Below are positions 26,733 to 36,129 of a DNA stretch of 64,000 bases, piece by piece. Numbering within the stretch: position 1 is the stretch's first letter; each line of letters opens with the position of its first letter. The position numbers and the translations under genes are program-made. A model generated the notes under the pieces. The model ran no database searches. It was given only the letters and a program-made list of their open reading frames with translations, and was not told where the DNA came from. Source of the DNA: JABJOR01 sp965603075 (GTDB lineage Bacteria > Pseudomonadota > Alphaproteobacteria > Rhodospirillales > Casp-alpha2); contig CBFDBO010000003.1 in the NCBI GenBank assembly GCA_965603075.1, positions 124,001 through 188,000 of the forward strand, in the 5' to 3' direction.

Positions 26733-27653
26733 GTGAATTCGGCGATAGTCAAAGTTCTGGCGGTGGTGTTGGCGTGGCCCTTGGCCGCCCTTACGATCAT
26801 TCAGGTGTACGAATGGTATAAGGAGGCAACTTATGTAAGGGTGGTTGAACCCGTTAATCGGGACCGTATTCAATATCCCGTCTATCAACAGTTCGCGCAG
26901 GATGCCTTACGCAATTATGCTGCTTTAGAAAAACGAGAACAGCAATACTTGAAGGATGAATTACGTCGCGTCCTAAAACCCGTTGATCCATGGATCGATA
27001 CGCTCAATCAATCAGATACAGATATTATCTGTCTTGGGGAAGCTCATAACGAGCACACCCGTCAATTTCTGGCAAATAATTTCCTTTCAGGCCTTGCGAT
27101 GGATATGCTGGCGGTTGAGACCACACCGGGTGGCTTGCAGGAAATTAATAAATATATGAAGGACGGCGAGATTTATGTACCCATGTTGGGAGCCGATATG
27201 GGGCAGGTTTTAAAAGCTGCGCACGCGCGTAATCCGGCAGTGGTTATCCAACCCATTGAAGAAACGATGCAGCAATACGCGGGGCGCCGTGCTCAAAAAA
27301 CCGGATCTCGTGAGGGATCGATATTTACTAATTTCAAACGAGGCTACGTTCCGGGAAAACGAAGCGTCATTTTAATAGGGGCCTTGCATTGCAATTATAA
27401 GCCCAATGTATTGTACCAGTTATTGAGGCAGGATTTGCCGGAAACCAAGCTTCACAACATCCTTGTTCAAGGTGCACACCAAGATGGTTTGATTGAAACT
27501 TTTGTTTACTTTCTTGATGAGTTGGAAATAGCACCGGGGAATTTTGTCATCACCAACACTCAAGACCTGCCGCATTGGATACAAGAAAACTTCGTTTGGT
27601 TTTGGGCGCTAACGTTGACGCATTATCAGAGCATTGTTGTCTATAAACCATAA
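26733..27653 (+). CDS. Membrane-anchored ChaN/TIKI/EreA-like protein
   Basis: A 306-residue protein that starts with GTG. It has one N-terminal membrane anchor at about residues 7-27, then a helical stretch, then a domain with the GExH motif (ICLGEAHNEHTRQF, residues 99-112) and a later LIGALHCNYKP. These are hallmarks of the EreA/ChaN/TIKI superfamily, whose members include haem-binding lipoproteins, esterases and metalloproteases. The exact function cannot be assigned. It is divergent from umuD with about 80 bp between the predicted umu promoter and its start. Confidence 0.65.
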   Translation: MNSAIVKVLAVVLAWPLAALTIIQVYEWYKEATYVRVVEPVNRDRIQYPVYQQFAQDALRNYAALEKREQQYLKDELRRVLKPVDPWIDTLNQSDTDIICLGEAHNEHTRQFLANNFLSGLAMDMLAVETTPGGLQEINKYMKDGEIYVPMLGADMGQVLKAAHARNPAVVIQPIEETMQQYAGRRAQKTGSREGSIFTNFKRGYVPGKRSVILIGALHCNYKPNVLYQLLRQDLPETKLHNILVQGAHQDGLIETFVYFLDELEIAPGNFVITNTQDLPHWIQENFVWFWALTLTHYQSIVVYKP

Positions 27654-27722
27654 CGAACATAAAACAATGACTGTGTATCAATGTATGTTACAGTGACCGA
27701 AAGCAGAAAAAGGAATAAAAAA

Positions 27723-28460
27723 ATGCTAGGTGTCATAGGCGCAATGAGTGAAGAGGTTCAGTTGTTACGAGCGGAACTGAGCGATGCAACGGAAACAGTT
27801 CACGCTGAGATTAATGTTATCCAAGGAGATTACAAAGGCACTAAGATTGCGTTGGCACAATCGGGGATTGGCAAGGTCAATGCGACCATCTGCACCCAGA
27901 TGATGATTGATCTATATAAACCGAAACAGTTGGTCTTCAGTGGTGTTGCGGGTGGATTGTTACCCAATATGCAAGCCGGTGACATCATTATCGCCAGCCA
28001 CGTTGTTGAATACGATATGGATTTAACAGCGTTTGGGCGTCGACACGGTGAAACACCGGGCCGGGATCGCTTGATTGAGTGTGACCCTGATCTTGTGGGA
28101 AAAGCGACAATGGCTTTTGATGCGGCTTTCGATGGGGTAAAGGGCGCGCCTAATTTGATGCTGGGGACCATCGCCTCGGGCGATCGGTTCATTCAGGACA
28201 CAACCATGTTACGGTGGTTGCAACGTGAATTTGCTGCGTTGGCAACAGAGATGGAAGGGGCTGCTTTTGGGCACACATGCCATCTCAACGGGTTACCTTT
28301 TGCTGTGATTCGTGCCCTTTCTGATGGCTCAGGTGAATCAGCTACGGGTGATTTTGAGCAAAACTTGCATAACGCTTGTCAAAACTCATTCAAGTTGATG
28401 GACGTGTTGATTTCAAATATATCGGTTGGTGATGAAAAAAAAGACCGTCGTAAGCGTTAG
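27723..28460 (+). CDS. mtnN: 5'-methylthioadenosine/S-adenosylhomocysteine nucleosidase
   Basis: A 245-residue purine-nucleoside phosphorylase-fold enzyme. The ATG at 27723 (LGVIGAMSEEVQLL, the conserved N-terminus) behind AGGA is preferred over the upstream start at 27681. Also visible are the VFSGVAGGLLPNMQAGDI loop, the substrate-binding ATEMEGAAFGH, and RALSDGSG with the catalytic Asp. It hydrolyses MTA and SAH to adenine plus the thioribose moiety. Its 3' end overlaps the convergent sulP gene by four bases. Confidence 0.93.
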   Translation: MLGVIGAMSEEVQLLRAELSDATETVHAEINVIQGDYKGTKIALAQSGIGKVNATICTQMMIDLYKPKQLVFSGVAGGLLPNMQAGDIIIASHVVEYDMDLTAFGRRHGETPGRDRLIECDPDLVGKATMAFDAAFDGVKGAPNLMLGTIASGDRFIQDTTMLRWLQREFAALATEMEGAAFGHTCHLNGLPFAVIRALSDGSGESATGDFEQNLHNACQNSFKLMDVLISNISVGDEKKDRRKR

Positions 28461-30067
28461 TGTCCGCCACCCATGCTGCCTGTTTTCACGTCATAATTTG
28501 CAGCGATTCCGTAGTCTGGATCATCATCAGCATCAATCATGAGCTGCCCCGCCCGGTTGAGCAATTGATGGCAATCATGCGATAGGTGGCGCAGTTGAAG
28601 GGTCTTGTTGAGGGCCTCGTATTTCAAGGCCAGTGCATCGATCGCTTGTAATGCAGATTGATCTACAACTCGGCTGTTCATGAAATCAATGATGACTAAG
28701 TCGGGGTCATCTTGTGGGGTGAATATTTCAGAAAATCCATCTGTTGAGCCAAAAAATAACGGTCCCTCGATTTGATAAATTTTGCCGCCTTCCGGGGTAT
28801 CCTCGACACGAGCATGAATGCGAGACGCATTGTTCCAAGCGTAGGCAAGAGCCGATACGATAACACCCACAACAACGGCGATGGCAAGATCGCTCATGAC
28901 TGTAACAATGGTCACAAGTCCCATCACAAGGGCATCGGTTAAAGGGATGATACGTAAGATGGTCAAGCTTTGCCAAGCGAACGTACCGATCACCACCATG
29001 AACATAACGCCAACCAGTGCGGCTAACGGAATTTGTTCAATCAGGCTGGACGCTACTAAGATAAAGGCGAGCAAAAAGAGCGCCGCTGAAATGCCAGACA
29101 ACCGTGTACGCCCGCCTGATTTAATATTAATCATGGATTGCCCGATCATGGCGCAACCACCCATACCACCGAAGAACCCGGTAACGGTGTTTGAGATACC
29201 CTGTGCAATACACTCTTGTGACGCACCACCGCGTTTGCCGGTGATCTCGCCCACCAAGTTAAGGGTTAGCAGACTCTCAATAAGTCCAATAGCTGCAAGA
29301 ATAAGAGCGTATGGAAATATTACACGCAAAGTTTCAAAATTCAAATCGACCATGGGGATATGAAAGTTTGGTAGTCCACCTTTGATGGATGCTAAATCGC
29401 CAACTCTTGGTACGTCGATGCCAAAAAAGATAACAACACCGGCAACCACGGCAATACCAGCAAGAGGTGCAGGGATGAAATTGGTGATTTTGGGCATGAT
29501 CCAAATGATCGCCATGGTCAGAGCGACAAGCCCCAACATGTTGACAAGGGACCAACCGGACATCCAGACTTTAATACCATCCGGACCAGGAATTTGGAAC
29601 TGTGTTAACTGGGCCAAGAAGATAACGATGGCAAGGCCATTAACAAATCCAAGCATAACCGGATGCGGGACCAATCGAATGAATTTCCCAAGGTGGAAAA
29701 CACCTGCCAGTATTTGAAGGATGCCCATCAAGACCACTGTGGCAAAAAGATATTCGATACCGTGGCTGGCAACCAATGCCACCATAACAACGGCAAGAGC
29801 GCCCGTGGCTCCAGAAATCATGCCCGGTCTTCCGCCGATCACTGCGGTGATCAAACCAACGATAAAAGCTGCATACAGTCCCACCAGAGGATGCACGCCA
29901 GCAACAAACGAAAATGCGACGGCTTCTGGAACCAATGCCAAGGCAACGGTCAGACCGGAAAGCAATTCCGTCTTGATGCTGCTGGGGGTAAATGATGATA
30001 AGGTCGGCCTTTTCCAATCAGTATTGGAAACACGTTTGGCAAATGCAGCAAGGGTAATCTTAGGCAC
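28457..30067 (-). CDS. SulP-family anion transporter with STAS domain
   Basis: A 536-residue inner-membrane protein. About 10-12 membrane segments cover residues 30-430, starting with the family motif GLTVALALVPEAVAFSFVAGV and including GCAMIGQSMINIKSGGRTRLSG. The C-terminal 100 residues are a STAS domain (VIIDFMNSRVVDQSALQAIDAL). Family members carry sulfate, bicarbonate or dicarboxylates. No sulfate-assimilation or carbonic-anhydrase gene is adjacent, so the anion is unassigned. Confidence 0.9.
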   Translation of the reverse strand: MPKITLAAFAKRVSNTDWKRPTLSSFTPSSIKTELLSGLTVALALVPEAVAFSFVAGVHPLVGLYAAFIVGLITAVIGGRPGMISGATGALAVVMVALVASHGIEYLFATVVLMGILQILAGVFHLGKFIRLVPHPVMLGFVNGLAIVIFLAQLTQFQIPGPDGIKVWMSGWSLVNMLGLVALTMAIIWIMPKITNFIPAPLAGIAVVAGVVIFFGIDVPRVGDLASIKGGLPNFHIPMVDLNFETLRVIFPYALILAAIGLIESLLTLNLVGEITGKRGGASQECIAQGISNTVTGFFGGMGGCAMIGQSMINIKSGGRTRLSGISAALFLLAFILVASSLIEQIPLAALVGVMFMVVIGTFAWQSLTILRIIPLTDALVMGLVTIVTVMSDLAIAVVVGVIVSALAYAWNNASRIHARVEDTPEGGKIYQIEGPLFFGSTDGFSEIFTPQDDPDLVIIDFMNSRVVDQSALQAIDALALKYEALNKTLQLRHLSHDCHQLLNRAGQLMIDADDDPDYGIAANYDVKTGSMGGGH

Positions 30068-30193
30068 AGGATCATTCCATTCTAGGTCTCAAATAGGGGC
30101 GACCTTCATAAAGAAAGTTAGAATTATATCAATTAAAAACGAATTAGAGAGTGTGATTGTTTAACAACGCACACTAAGGTTTGAAATTAATTC

Positions 30194-32323
30194 TTATGAT
30201 TTAAGTTTTTTTCTCTTCAAAGGGCTAGAGCCAGGGGCATCCTTGCTCCATTCTTTTGTGGATGATTTCGCAGGTTTAGATTTTTTTGTCTTTTTATCCT
30301 TCGTTTTATTTTCTGCGGCTTTAACTTTTTTGTCCCGAATATCGCGATCTTTCTTTGTCCACGGTTTTTTCTCTTTTTTCTTCTTTCCGGGTTTATCACT
30401 TGGTTTTTCGTCACGAGGTTTTTCAACACGAGGCTTATCAAATGATTTTTCATCACTGGATTTAACGAAAGGTTTTTCAGCACGCGGTTTATCAAATGAT
30501 TTTTCATCACTCGATTTAACGAAAGGTTTATCAGTACGCGGCTTATCAAATGATTTCTTCTCACTCGCCTTAACGTAAGGTTTTTCCGCACGTGGTTTGT
30601 CAAACTTCTTCTCGCGTTTTGGCGCGCCCGATTTGAATTCAGATTTGCGATCAGGCCGACCTTCTGGCTTTCGAGGTGTGAAAGGTTTTTTGTGTTTGTA
30701 TCCACCACCTTCACTTGGAGTTGTTGGAACACCATCCATGCGTGAGATCACAACACCTTTGTCAACAGTTCTGCTGGGACCGATGGCCGCCAAAAACTGA
30801 TCGACAACATCGGGGGCAATTTCCACATGGGTTTCATTTTCGTGAATTTTAATAGCGCCAATACCAACTTTGGTAATGTGACCTGCACGACATAACATCG
30901 GCAATATCCACCTTGGTTCAGCACTATGTTTGCGGCCAACGGGCATAGAGAACCATACACCATTTTTGAAATCGTCACGGCGTTTCTCAGGGCGTTCGGA
31001 ACGTTCAGGCCCTGTATCGAGTAATTCTTCCGGGGCTGATTTACCCGCACTATGCAGACGTAAAAAAGCAGCAGCAATTTGGTCCGCGCTATAGCGTGAG
31101 AGAAGTTCTTCTACAGGGGTTACTTCATCTTCCGTTATGGCCTCGCTCAAAATTGGATCGTCTAGAATGCGTTCCCGATCACGGGCAACAATTTCTTCGA
31201 CGGAAGGTGGCTTGCCCCAACTGGCTTCGATGTTGGCCGTGCGTAATAGCCGCTCTGTGCGTTTGCGCCCACTGTGGGGGACAATCAACGTACAGGTGCC
31301 TTTACGACCAGCGCGTCCGGTTCGACCACTACGGTGAAGAAGAATTTCGGCATTCTTTGGAATGTCAGCGTGAACCACAAGTTCGAGGTTCGGAAGATCG
31401 ATGCCACGGGCGGCAACGTCGGTTGCCACACAAACCCGTGCACGACCATCACGCATGGCTTGTAAGGCATGGGTTCGTTCGTTTTGGCTGAGCTCGCCCG
31501 ATAGGGCAACCACAGAGAACCCTCTATTGGAAAGGCGGGATGTCATATGATTAACGGTGGCCCGGGTGGCACAAAAAACCAGAGCGTTTTTGGCTTCAAA
31601 ATAACGCAGCACATTAATAATCGCATTTTCCCGATCATTAGGGGCCACAGTAAGTGCACGGTAATCAATATCGACATGTTGTTTGTTTTCTTCGGATGTT
31701 GCGACCCGAACCGCATTACGCTGATAGCGTTTAGCAAGGGCACCAATCGTGCGCGGGACAGTCGCCGAAAACATCAATGTGCGGCGTTCTTTTGGCGTAG
31801 CTTCCAAAATAAATTCTAATTCATCACGGAAACCCAGATCAAGCATTTCATCGGCTTCATCCAGAACAACAGCTTTTAACCCAGCGGTGTTAAAAGAACC
31901 ACGTTCGATGTGATCACCCAAACGTCCCGGTGTGCCAACAACAATATGGGCACCACGGTCCAGTGTGCGGCGCTCAGTGCGCATATCCATACCACCGACA
32001 CACGAAGCGATAATGGCACCTGTTGGCTCGTACAGCCACTCTAGCTCACGTTTGACCTGCAAGGCTAATTCTCTTGTCGGTGCGACCACAAGGGCCAATG
32101 GGGCTTTGCAATAGCCTAGTTTCTCAGCACCTTCTAATAAGGTGGGGGCAATGGCCATACCAAAGGCAACCGTTTTACCCGAGCCCGTTTGGGCTGAAAC
32201 AAGGGCGTCGGCTTCTTTTAGGTTAGGCTCAAGCATTGCCTTTTGAACCGGTGTCAATGTGGTGTATCCGCGCTTTTCCAACGCTGCAACAAGAGGTGGG
32301 ACGACACCTTCAAAATCAGTCAT
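30194..32323 (-). CDS. DEAD-box RNA helicase with DbpA-type RNA-binding domain and repeat tail
   Basis: A 709-residue helicase. Q motif Q27, Walker A AQTGSGKT at 44-51, and DEAD at 155-158 lie in the first RecA domain; the second has the RGIDLPNLE and HRSGRTGRAGR motifs. Residues about 455-535 resemble the DbpA/CsdA RNA-binding domain. The last 150 residues are a Lys/Asp/Pro-rich disordered tail with an 18-residue tandem repeat. It probably unwinds structured RNA in ribosome assembly or cold response. A 224-bp leader precedes it. Confidence 0.93.
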   Translation of the reverse strand: MTDFEGVVPPLVAALEKRGYTTLTPVQKAMLEPNLKEADALVSAQTGSGKTVAFGMAIAPTLLEGAEKLGYCKAPLALVVAPTRELALQVKRELEWLYEPTGAIIASCVGGMDMRTERRTLDRGAHIVVGTPGRLGDHIERGSFNTAGLKAVVLDEADEMLDLGFRDELEFILEATPKERRTLMFSATVPRTIGALAKRYQRNAVRVATSEENKQHVDIDYRALTVAPNDRENAIINVLRYFEAKNALVFCATRATVNHMTSRLSNRGFSVVALSGELSQNERTHALQAMRDGRARVCVATDVAARGIDLPNLELVVHADIPKNAEILLHRSGRTGRAGRKGTCTLIVPHSGRKRTERLLRTANIEASWGKPPSVEEIVARDRERILDDPILSEAITEDEVTPVEELLSRYSADQIAAAFLRLHSAGKSAPEELLDTGPERSERPEKRRDDFKNGVWFSMPVGRKHSAEPRWILPMLCRAGHITKVGIGAIKIHENETHVEIAPDVVDQFLAAIGPSRTVDKGVVISRMDGVPTTPSEGGGYKHKKPFTPRKPEGRPDRKSEFKSGAPKREKKFDKPRAEKPYVKASEKKSFDKPRTDKPFVKSSDEKSFDKPRAEKPFVKSSDEKSFDKPRVEKPRDEKPSDKPGKKKKEKKPWTKKDRDIRDKKVKAAENKTKDKKTKKSKPAKSSTKEWSKDAPGSSPLKRKKLKS
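30422..30601 (-). repeat. 54-bp in-frame tandem repeat in the helicase tail
   Basis: Three 54-bp units (30440-30493, 30494-30547, 30548-30601) encode versions of DKPRxxKPFVKSSDEKSF, with a degenerate partial unit following. Copies differ by a few bases, so expansion was recent but not immediate. The unit carries alternating Lys and acidic residues, as in disordered RNA-binding tails. Confidence 0.9.
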
Positions 32324-32547
32324 GTTATTTCTTTCGGAATTCAGGTTTCGTGTGCCAGATCAATATAATATTAGGGGCGCACGTTTAATCGATTCATTAA
32401 GATCGCAAACAATTGCGCATCTTGATTAAATCATGTTGGCTGGGTTGTACTTTGTGTTGGCATCAATGTAAAGGCACTCAAGGTAGGCTGGCACTGCTAT
32501 TTTATGCTTAAATTATATTTTGAAAGGTTTATGATGATGAAATTGGA
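32324..32547 (-). promoter_or_regulatory. Leader region of the helicase gene with hairpin
   Basis: A 224-bp gap between the helicase start and the 3' end of hutF. At 32399-32423 (minus strand) AAGAT and CGCA pair with TGCG and ATCTT around ATTGTT with one bulged G. Long structured leaders are usual for cold-induced helicase genes, but no promoter could be fixed. Confidence 0.4.
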
Positions 32548-33942
32548 TCAAGCTAAGTCCATCAATCGTTTTAGGACCTTTCTGAAATCTTCTTCAACCT
32601 TTTGCTCATGGGCATGATGTCCTTGAGTAATAACACGTTTTCCACCGACAAAAACATCCTGGATCGGATTATTATCACAAGCAAACATCCAAGCATCCAA
32701 GATGCCATCACCCTTACGTTCATATAAGGGCGTAGAATCCGTATCTAATGTGAGAATATCTGCACGATTACCAACACGCAAACCGCCAATGGGTCGCCCG
32801 CAGGCTTGCGCGCCACCGACAAGAGCAGCATCAAAAAGAGTGCGTCCCGTTGATCGCTCCGCCCCCCCGCTGAGCACGGCACGTTGCCTTGAATGTAACC
32901 GTTGACCGTATTCCAACCAGCGCAATTCTTCTTTCATATTCACCGATATGTGACTGTCAGAGCCAATTCCAATAACGCCGCCTTGTTCCATATAACGAAC
33001 GGCGGGGAATAATCCGTCACCGAGATTGGCTTCAGTTACAGGGCAAAGTCCGGCTACGGCCTTTGTTGAGGCCAGCCTATCCGTCTCTGATTGGTTCATG
33101 TGGGTGGCGTGGATCAAACACCAACGTTGATTGACGTTATGGTTTTCTAATAACCATTGAATGGGACGCTTGCCGGACCATGCCATACAGTCCTCGACTT
33201 CTTTGATTTGCTCGGCAATATGGATGTGTATGGGGGCAGCATTGTCGAGATTATCCAAAGATGAAATTGCATCGGTTAATAGCTCAGGCGTAACGGCCCG
33301 TAAGGAGTGGGGTGCCATGCCAATGCGAATATTATCATCGTTTCTATAATCTTTGGATAAAGCATTAATGATTTCCATAATGCCATCGGTATCATTCAAA
33401 AATCTGCGCTGACCATCATTAGCAGGCTGACCGCCAAAACCGCTATATTTGTATAATACCGGCAGGTGCGTGATTCCTATCCCCGCCTCTTTGGAAGCAT
33501 TAATGGCTCTATGAGACATTTCCGCACGGTCAGTATAGGCTTGACCATCCGTAGCATGATGAAGGTAGTGGAACTCACCAACGGCGGTGTATCCGGCTTT
33601 TAACATATCCACATAGAGCTTGAGCGCGATGGTCTGTACATCTTCTGGAGTCATGTGGGCTAAGAAACTGTACATAATCTGCCGCCACGTCCAGAAACTA
33701 TCAGGTTCTTGACCAGAACGTGAAGGACCAGAAACCTCGCCCAACCCGGCTATAGCACGTTGAAAAGCGTGGCTATGTAAATTCGGCATACCGGGTAAGG
33801 CCGCCCCTTTTATAAAGACGCCATTATGTCCCTCAAAATCTTTTATAATACTTTCAATTGATCCAGATTTGGAAATTGTAATGGACACGTTTTGTGCCCA
33901 TCCTTCTGGTAATAGTGCTGTTTCAAAATGAAGCGTGGTCAT
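32548..33942 (-). CDS. hutF: Formimidoylglutamate deiminase
   Basis: A 464-residue amidohydrolase-superfamily enzyme that turns N-formimidoylglutamate into N-formylglutamate and ammonia. The metal site PNLHSHAFQRAIAGL lies near residue 55, a later HIHIAEQ and HATHM supply further His ligands, and GIGSDSHIS carries the metal Asp. The presence of HutF with HutG defines the five-step histidine pathway. It is divergent from hutI across 95 bp. Confidence 0.95.
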   Translation of the reverse strand: MTTLHFETALLPEGWAQNVSITISKSGSIESIIKDFEGHNGVFIKGAALPGMPNLHSHAFQRAIAGLGEVSGPSRSGQEPDSFWTWRQIMYSFLAHMTPEDVQTIALKLYVDMLKAGYTAVGEFHYLHHATDGQAYTDRAEMSHRAINASKEAGIGITHLPVLYKYSGFGGQPANDGQRRFLNDTDGIMEIINALSKDYRNDDNIRIGMAPHSLRAVTPELLTDAISSLDNLDNAAPIHIHIAEQIKEVEDCMAWSGKRPIQWLLENHNVNQRWCLIHATHMNQSETDRLASTKAVAGLCPVTEANLGDGLFPAVRYMEQGGVIGIGSDSHISVNMKEELRWLEYGQRLHSRQRAVLSGGAERSTGRTLFDAALVGGAQACGRPIGGLRVGNRADILTLDTDSTPLYERKGDGILDAWMFACDNNPIQDVFVGGKRVITQGHHAHEQKVEEDFRKVLKRLMDLA

Positions 33943-34037
33943 GATGGCCCATTATCAATATTATAAGTTTTAATAGCGTAGTACAGCTATGGTACACGTT
34001 CCATATGCCGCGTAAAGTCCAAAGGGAAGGGTGAGTT

Positions 34038-35288
34038 ATGATCATAGAAAATACCGACACCCTAATCGTGAATGCCCGATTAGCAACGATGGGTGATCAT
34101 TATTCTGACGGAAAAAATGATCCTTTAGGCATTACCGAAGATACCACCATGGCCATTCATAAGGGGCAAATATCGTGGATAGGTAGATATGAAGATATCC
34201 CGGAAAAAATAGCCACTACAGTGGGCGAAATTATTGATGTTAAAAATGCATGGATCACACCGGGATTAGTTGATTGTCATACTCATATTATCCACGGAGG
34301 AAACCGCGCTAAAGAATTTTCCATGCGTCTTGGTGGGGCGAGCTATGAAGAAATCGCCCGTGCAGGCGGTGGGATAATTTCCACAGTATTAGATACGAGA
34401 GCGTCCAGCGAAGAGGAACTGCTGGAACAAGCTTTGCCCCGTGTTGATGCATTGATGCACAGTGGCGTTACCACACTGGAAATAAAGTCAGGCTATGGTT
34501 TAGATAGTCAAACGGAATGCCGCATGTTGAAGGTTGCGCGTCGTATCGAAGCAGAGCGACATGTAAGCGTCCAGACAAGTTTCCTAGGGGCGCACGCAAT
34601 TCCACCTGAATACAAAGAAAATGCGGATGGATATATCAATCTAATCTGCGATGAGATGTTGCCTATGGTTCACGAATTGGGATTGGTCGATGCCGTTGAT
34701 GCCTTCTGCGAGAGTATCGCCTTTTCACCGGATCAAGTTCGCCGGGTCTTTATGTGCGCGCAAGAATTAGGGCTGCCGATCAAACTGCATGCCGAACAGC
34801 TATCGGATCTGAAAGGCAGTATAATGGCCGCTGAAATGGGGGCGATCTCTGTTGATCACTTGGAATACTTAGCCCAAGATGGTGTCGATGCCATGGCCCG
34901 TTCCGGCAGTGTGGCTGTTATTCTACCGGGGGCCTTTTATTACCTTCATGAAACCCAGAAGCCCCCCATTAATGCCTTACGTAAAACATCCATCCCCATG
35001 GCGGTTGCCACGGACGCAAACCCCGGAAGCTCTCCGGTTTATTCTTTATTGAGTGCGATGAATATGGCGTGTGTAATGTTTTTGATGACACCCACTGAGG
35101 CCCTATTGGGTGCTACAAAATACGGTGCCCAAGCATTGGGGTTAACCGATCGCGGGGTGCTTGCAGCAGGAAAACGGGCTGATTTAGCTTGTTGGTCTGT
35201 GAATGATCTGACAGAGCTATCATATGCATTGAGCGCGCGTCCCTTAAATTGGGCGATGGTGGCAGGCAAAAGACGAGCGGAAAACTAA
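34038..35288 (+). CDS. hutI: Imidazolonepropionase
   Basis: A 416-residue zinc or iron amidohydrolase, full length, opening the imidazolone ring to give N-formimidoylglutamate. The HxH metal motif is VDCHTHIIHGGNRAKEF near residue 80, followed by EIKSGYGL, KLHAEQLSD and the metal Asp in VATDANPGSSP. AGGG upstream of the ATG serves as RBS. hutG follows 31 bp downstream. Confidence 0.97.
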   Translation: MIIENTDTLIVNARLATMGDHYSDGKNDPLGITEDTTMAIHKGQISWIGRYEDIPEKIATTVGEIIDVKNAWITPGLVDCHTHIIHGGNRAKEFSMRLGGASYEEIARAGGGIISTVLDTRASSEEELLEQALPRVDALMHSGVTTLEIKSGYGLDSQTECRMLKVARRIEAERHVSVQTSFLGAHAIPPEYKENADGYINLICDEMLPMVHELGLVDAVDAFCESIAFSPDQVRRVFMCAQELGLPIKLHAEQLSDLKGSIMAAEMGAISVDHLEYLAQDGVDAMARSGSVAVILPGAFYYLHETQKPPINALRKTSIPMAVATDANPGSSPVYSLLSAMNMACVMFLMTPTEALLGATKYGAQALGLTDRGVLAAGKRADLACWSVNDLTELSYALSARPLNWAMVAGKRRAEN

Positions 35289-35319
35289 AAAATCACTTCA
35301 CGGTTGAAAGAGACGATTA

Positions 35320-36129
35320 ATGAGCGAAGCTGTTTATAATTTCATGTCTGGGAACCAACCTTTGCTGATCAGTTGCCCCCACGTGGGTACGTATGTTCCC
35401 CCCCAAATTGCAGAACGGTTTACCCAATCGGCATCAATTCTGGCTGATACGGATTGGCATGTGGATTGGTTGTATGGCGAAAGCGCGAGTGCATTAGGCG
35501 CGTCGTTATTAACCGCCACCCATTCACGCTATGTTATTGATCTTAACCGTCGTCCGGATGGTGGTGAGCTTTATACAGGTGCCAATAATACGGAGCTTTG
35601 TCCGACGACAACCTTTGATAATGAAGCGATCTATGAAGGCGACAATCCTTCAACAAGTGAAATTTTACAACGTACAGAAAATTACTGGCAACCTTATCAT
35701 GACAAATTGCAAAGTGTGTTAAGGGATATGGTCGACAAACATGGTGTCGCCGTATTAATTGAAGGACATTCAATCAAATCAGAAGTTCCACGATTTTTTG
35801 AGGGAACATTGCCCCATTTTAATTTGGGGACTGCTGGAGGGGAAAGTGCTGCTGAGGATCTATCGAACCTAGTTTTTAATGTGTTGAATTCATCAAAGGA
35901 TTATAAAGCTGTTTTTAATGGTCGTTTTAAGGGCGGGTTTATTACCCGAAATTATGGCAAGCCAAATGATGGTATCCACGCACTGCAATTGGAAAAAACC
36001 CAATCATGTTATATGGATGAAGAACCGCCATTTGGGTTTCGGGTGGATTTGGCCGCAAAAGTAGAACCCGTCATCACAGCAATGATGCAAACGGCATTAG
36101 ACTGGGCGCGCTCAAAATCAAGTACCTAA
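35320..36129 (+). CDS. hutG: N-formylglutamate deformylase
   Basis: A 269-residue N-formylglutamate amidohydrolase, the last histidine-pathway enzyme, yielding glutamate plus formate. The family pattern is visible: LISCPHVGTYVP near the N-terminus, ADTDWHVDWLY, the conserved VIDLNRRPDG, and LIEGHSIKSEVPRFFEG. It is in an operon with hutI. Its stop overlaps the convergent MFS gene by 12 bp. Confidence 0.95.
   Translation: MSEAVYNFMSGNQPLLISCPHVGTYVPPQIAERFTQSASILADTDWHVDWLYGESASALGASLLTATHSRYVIDLNRRPDGGELYTGANNTELCPTTTFDNEAIYEGDNPSTSEILQRTENYWQPYHDKLQSVLRDMVDKHGVAVLIEGHSIKSEVPRFFEGTLPHFNLGTAGGESAAEDLSNLVFNVLNSSKDYKAVFNGRFKGGFITRNYGKPNDGIHALQLEKTQSCYMDEEPPFGFRVDLAAKVEPVITAMMQTALDWARSKSST

Noticed and set aside
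30243..30578. Open frame opposite the helicase tail
   Set aside because: Its low-complexity Phe/Ser sequence is the complement of the Lys-rich tandem repeats.
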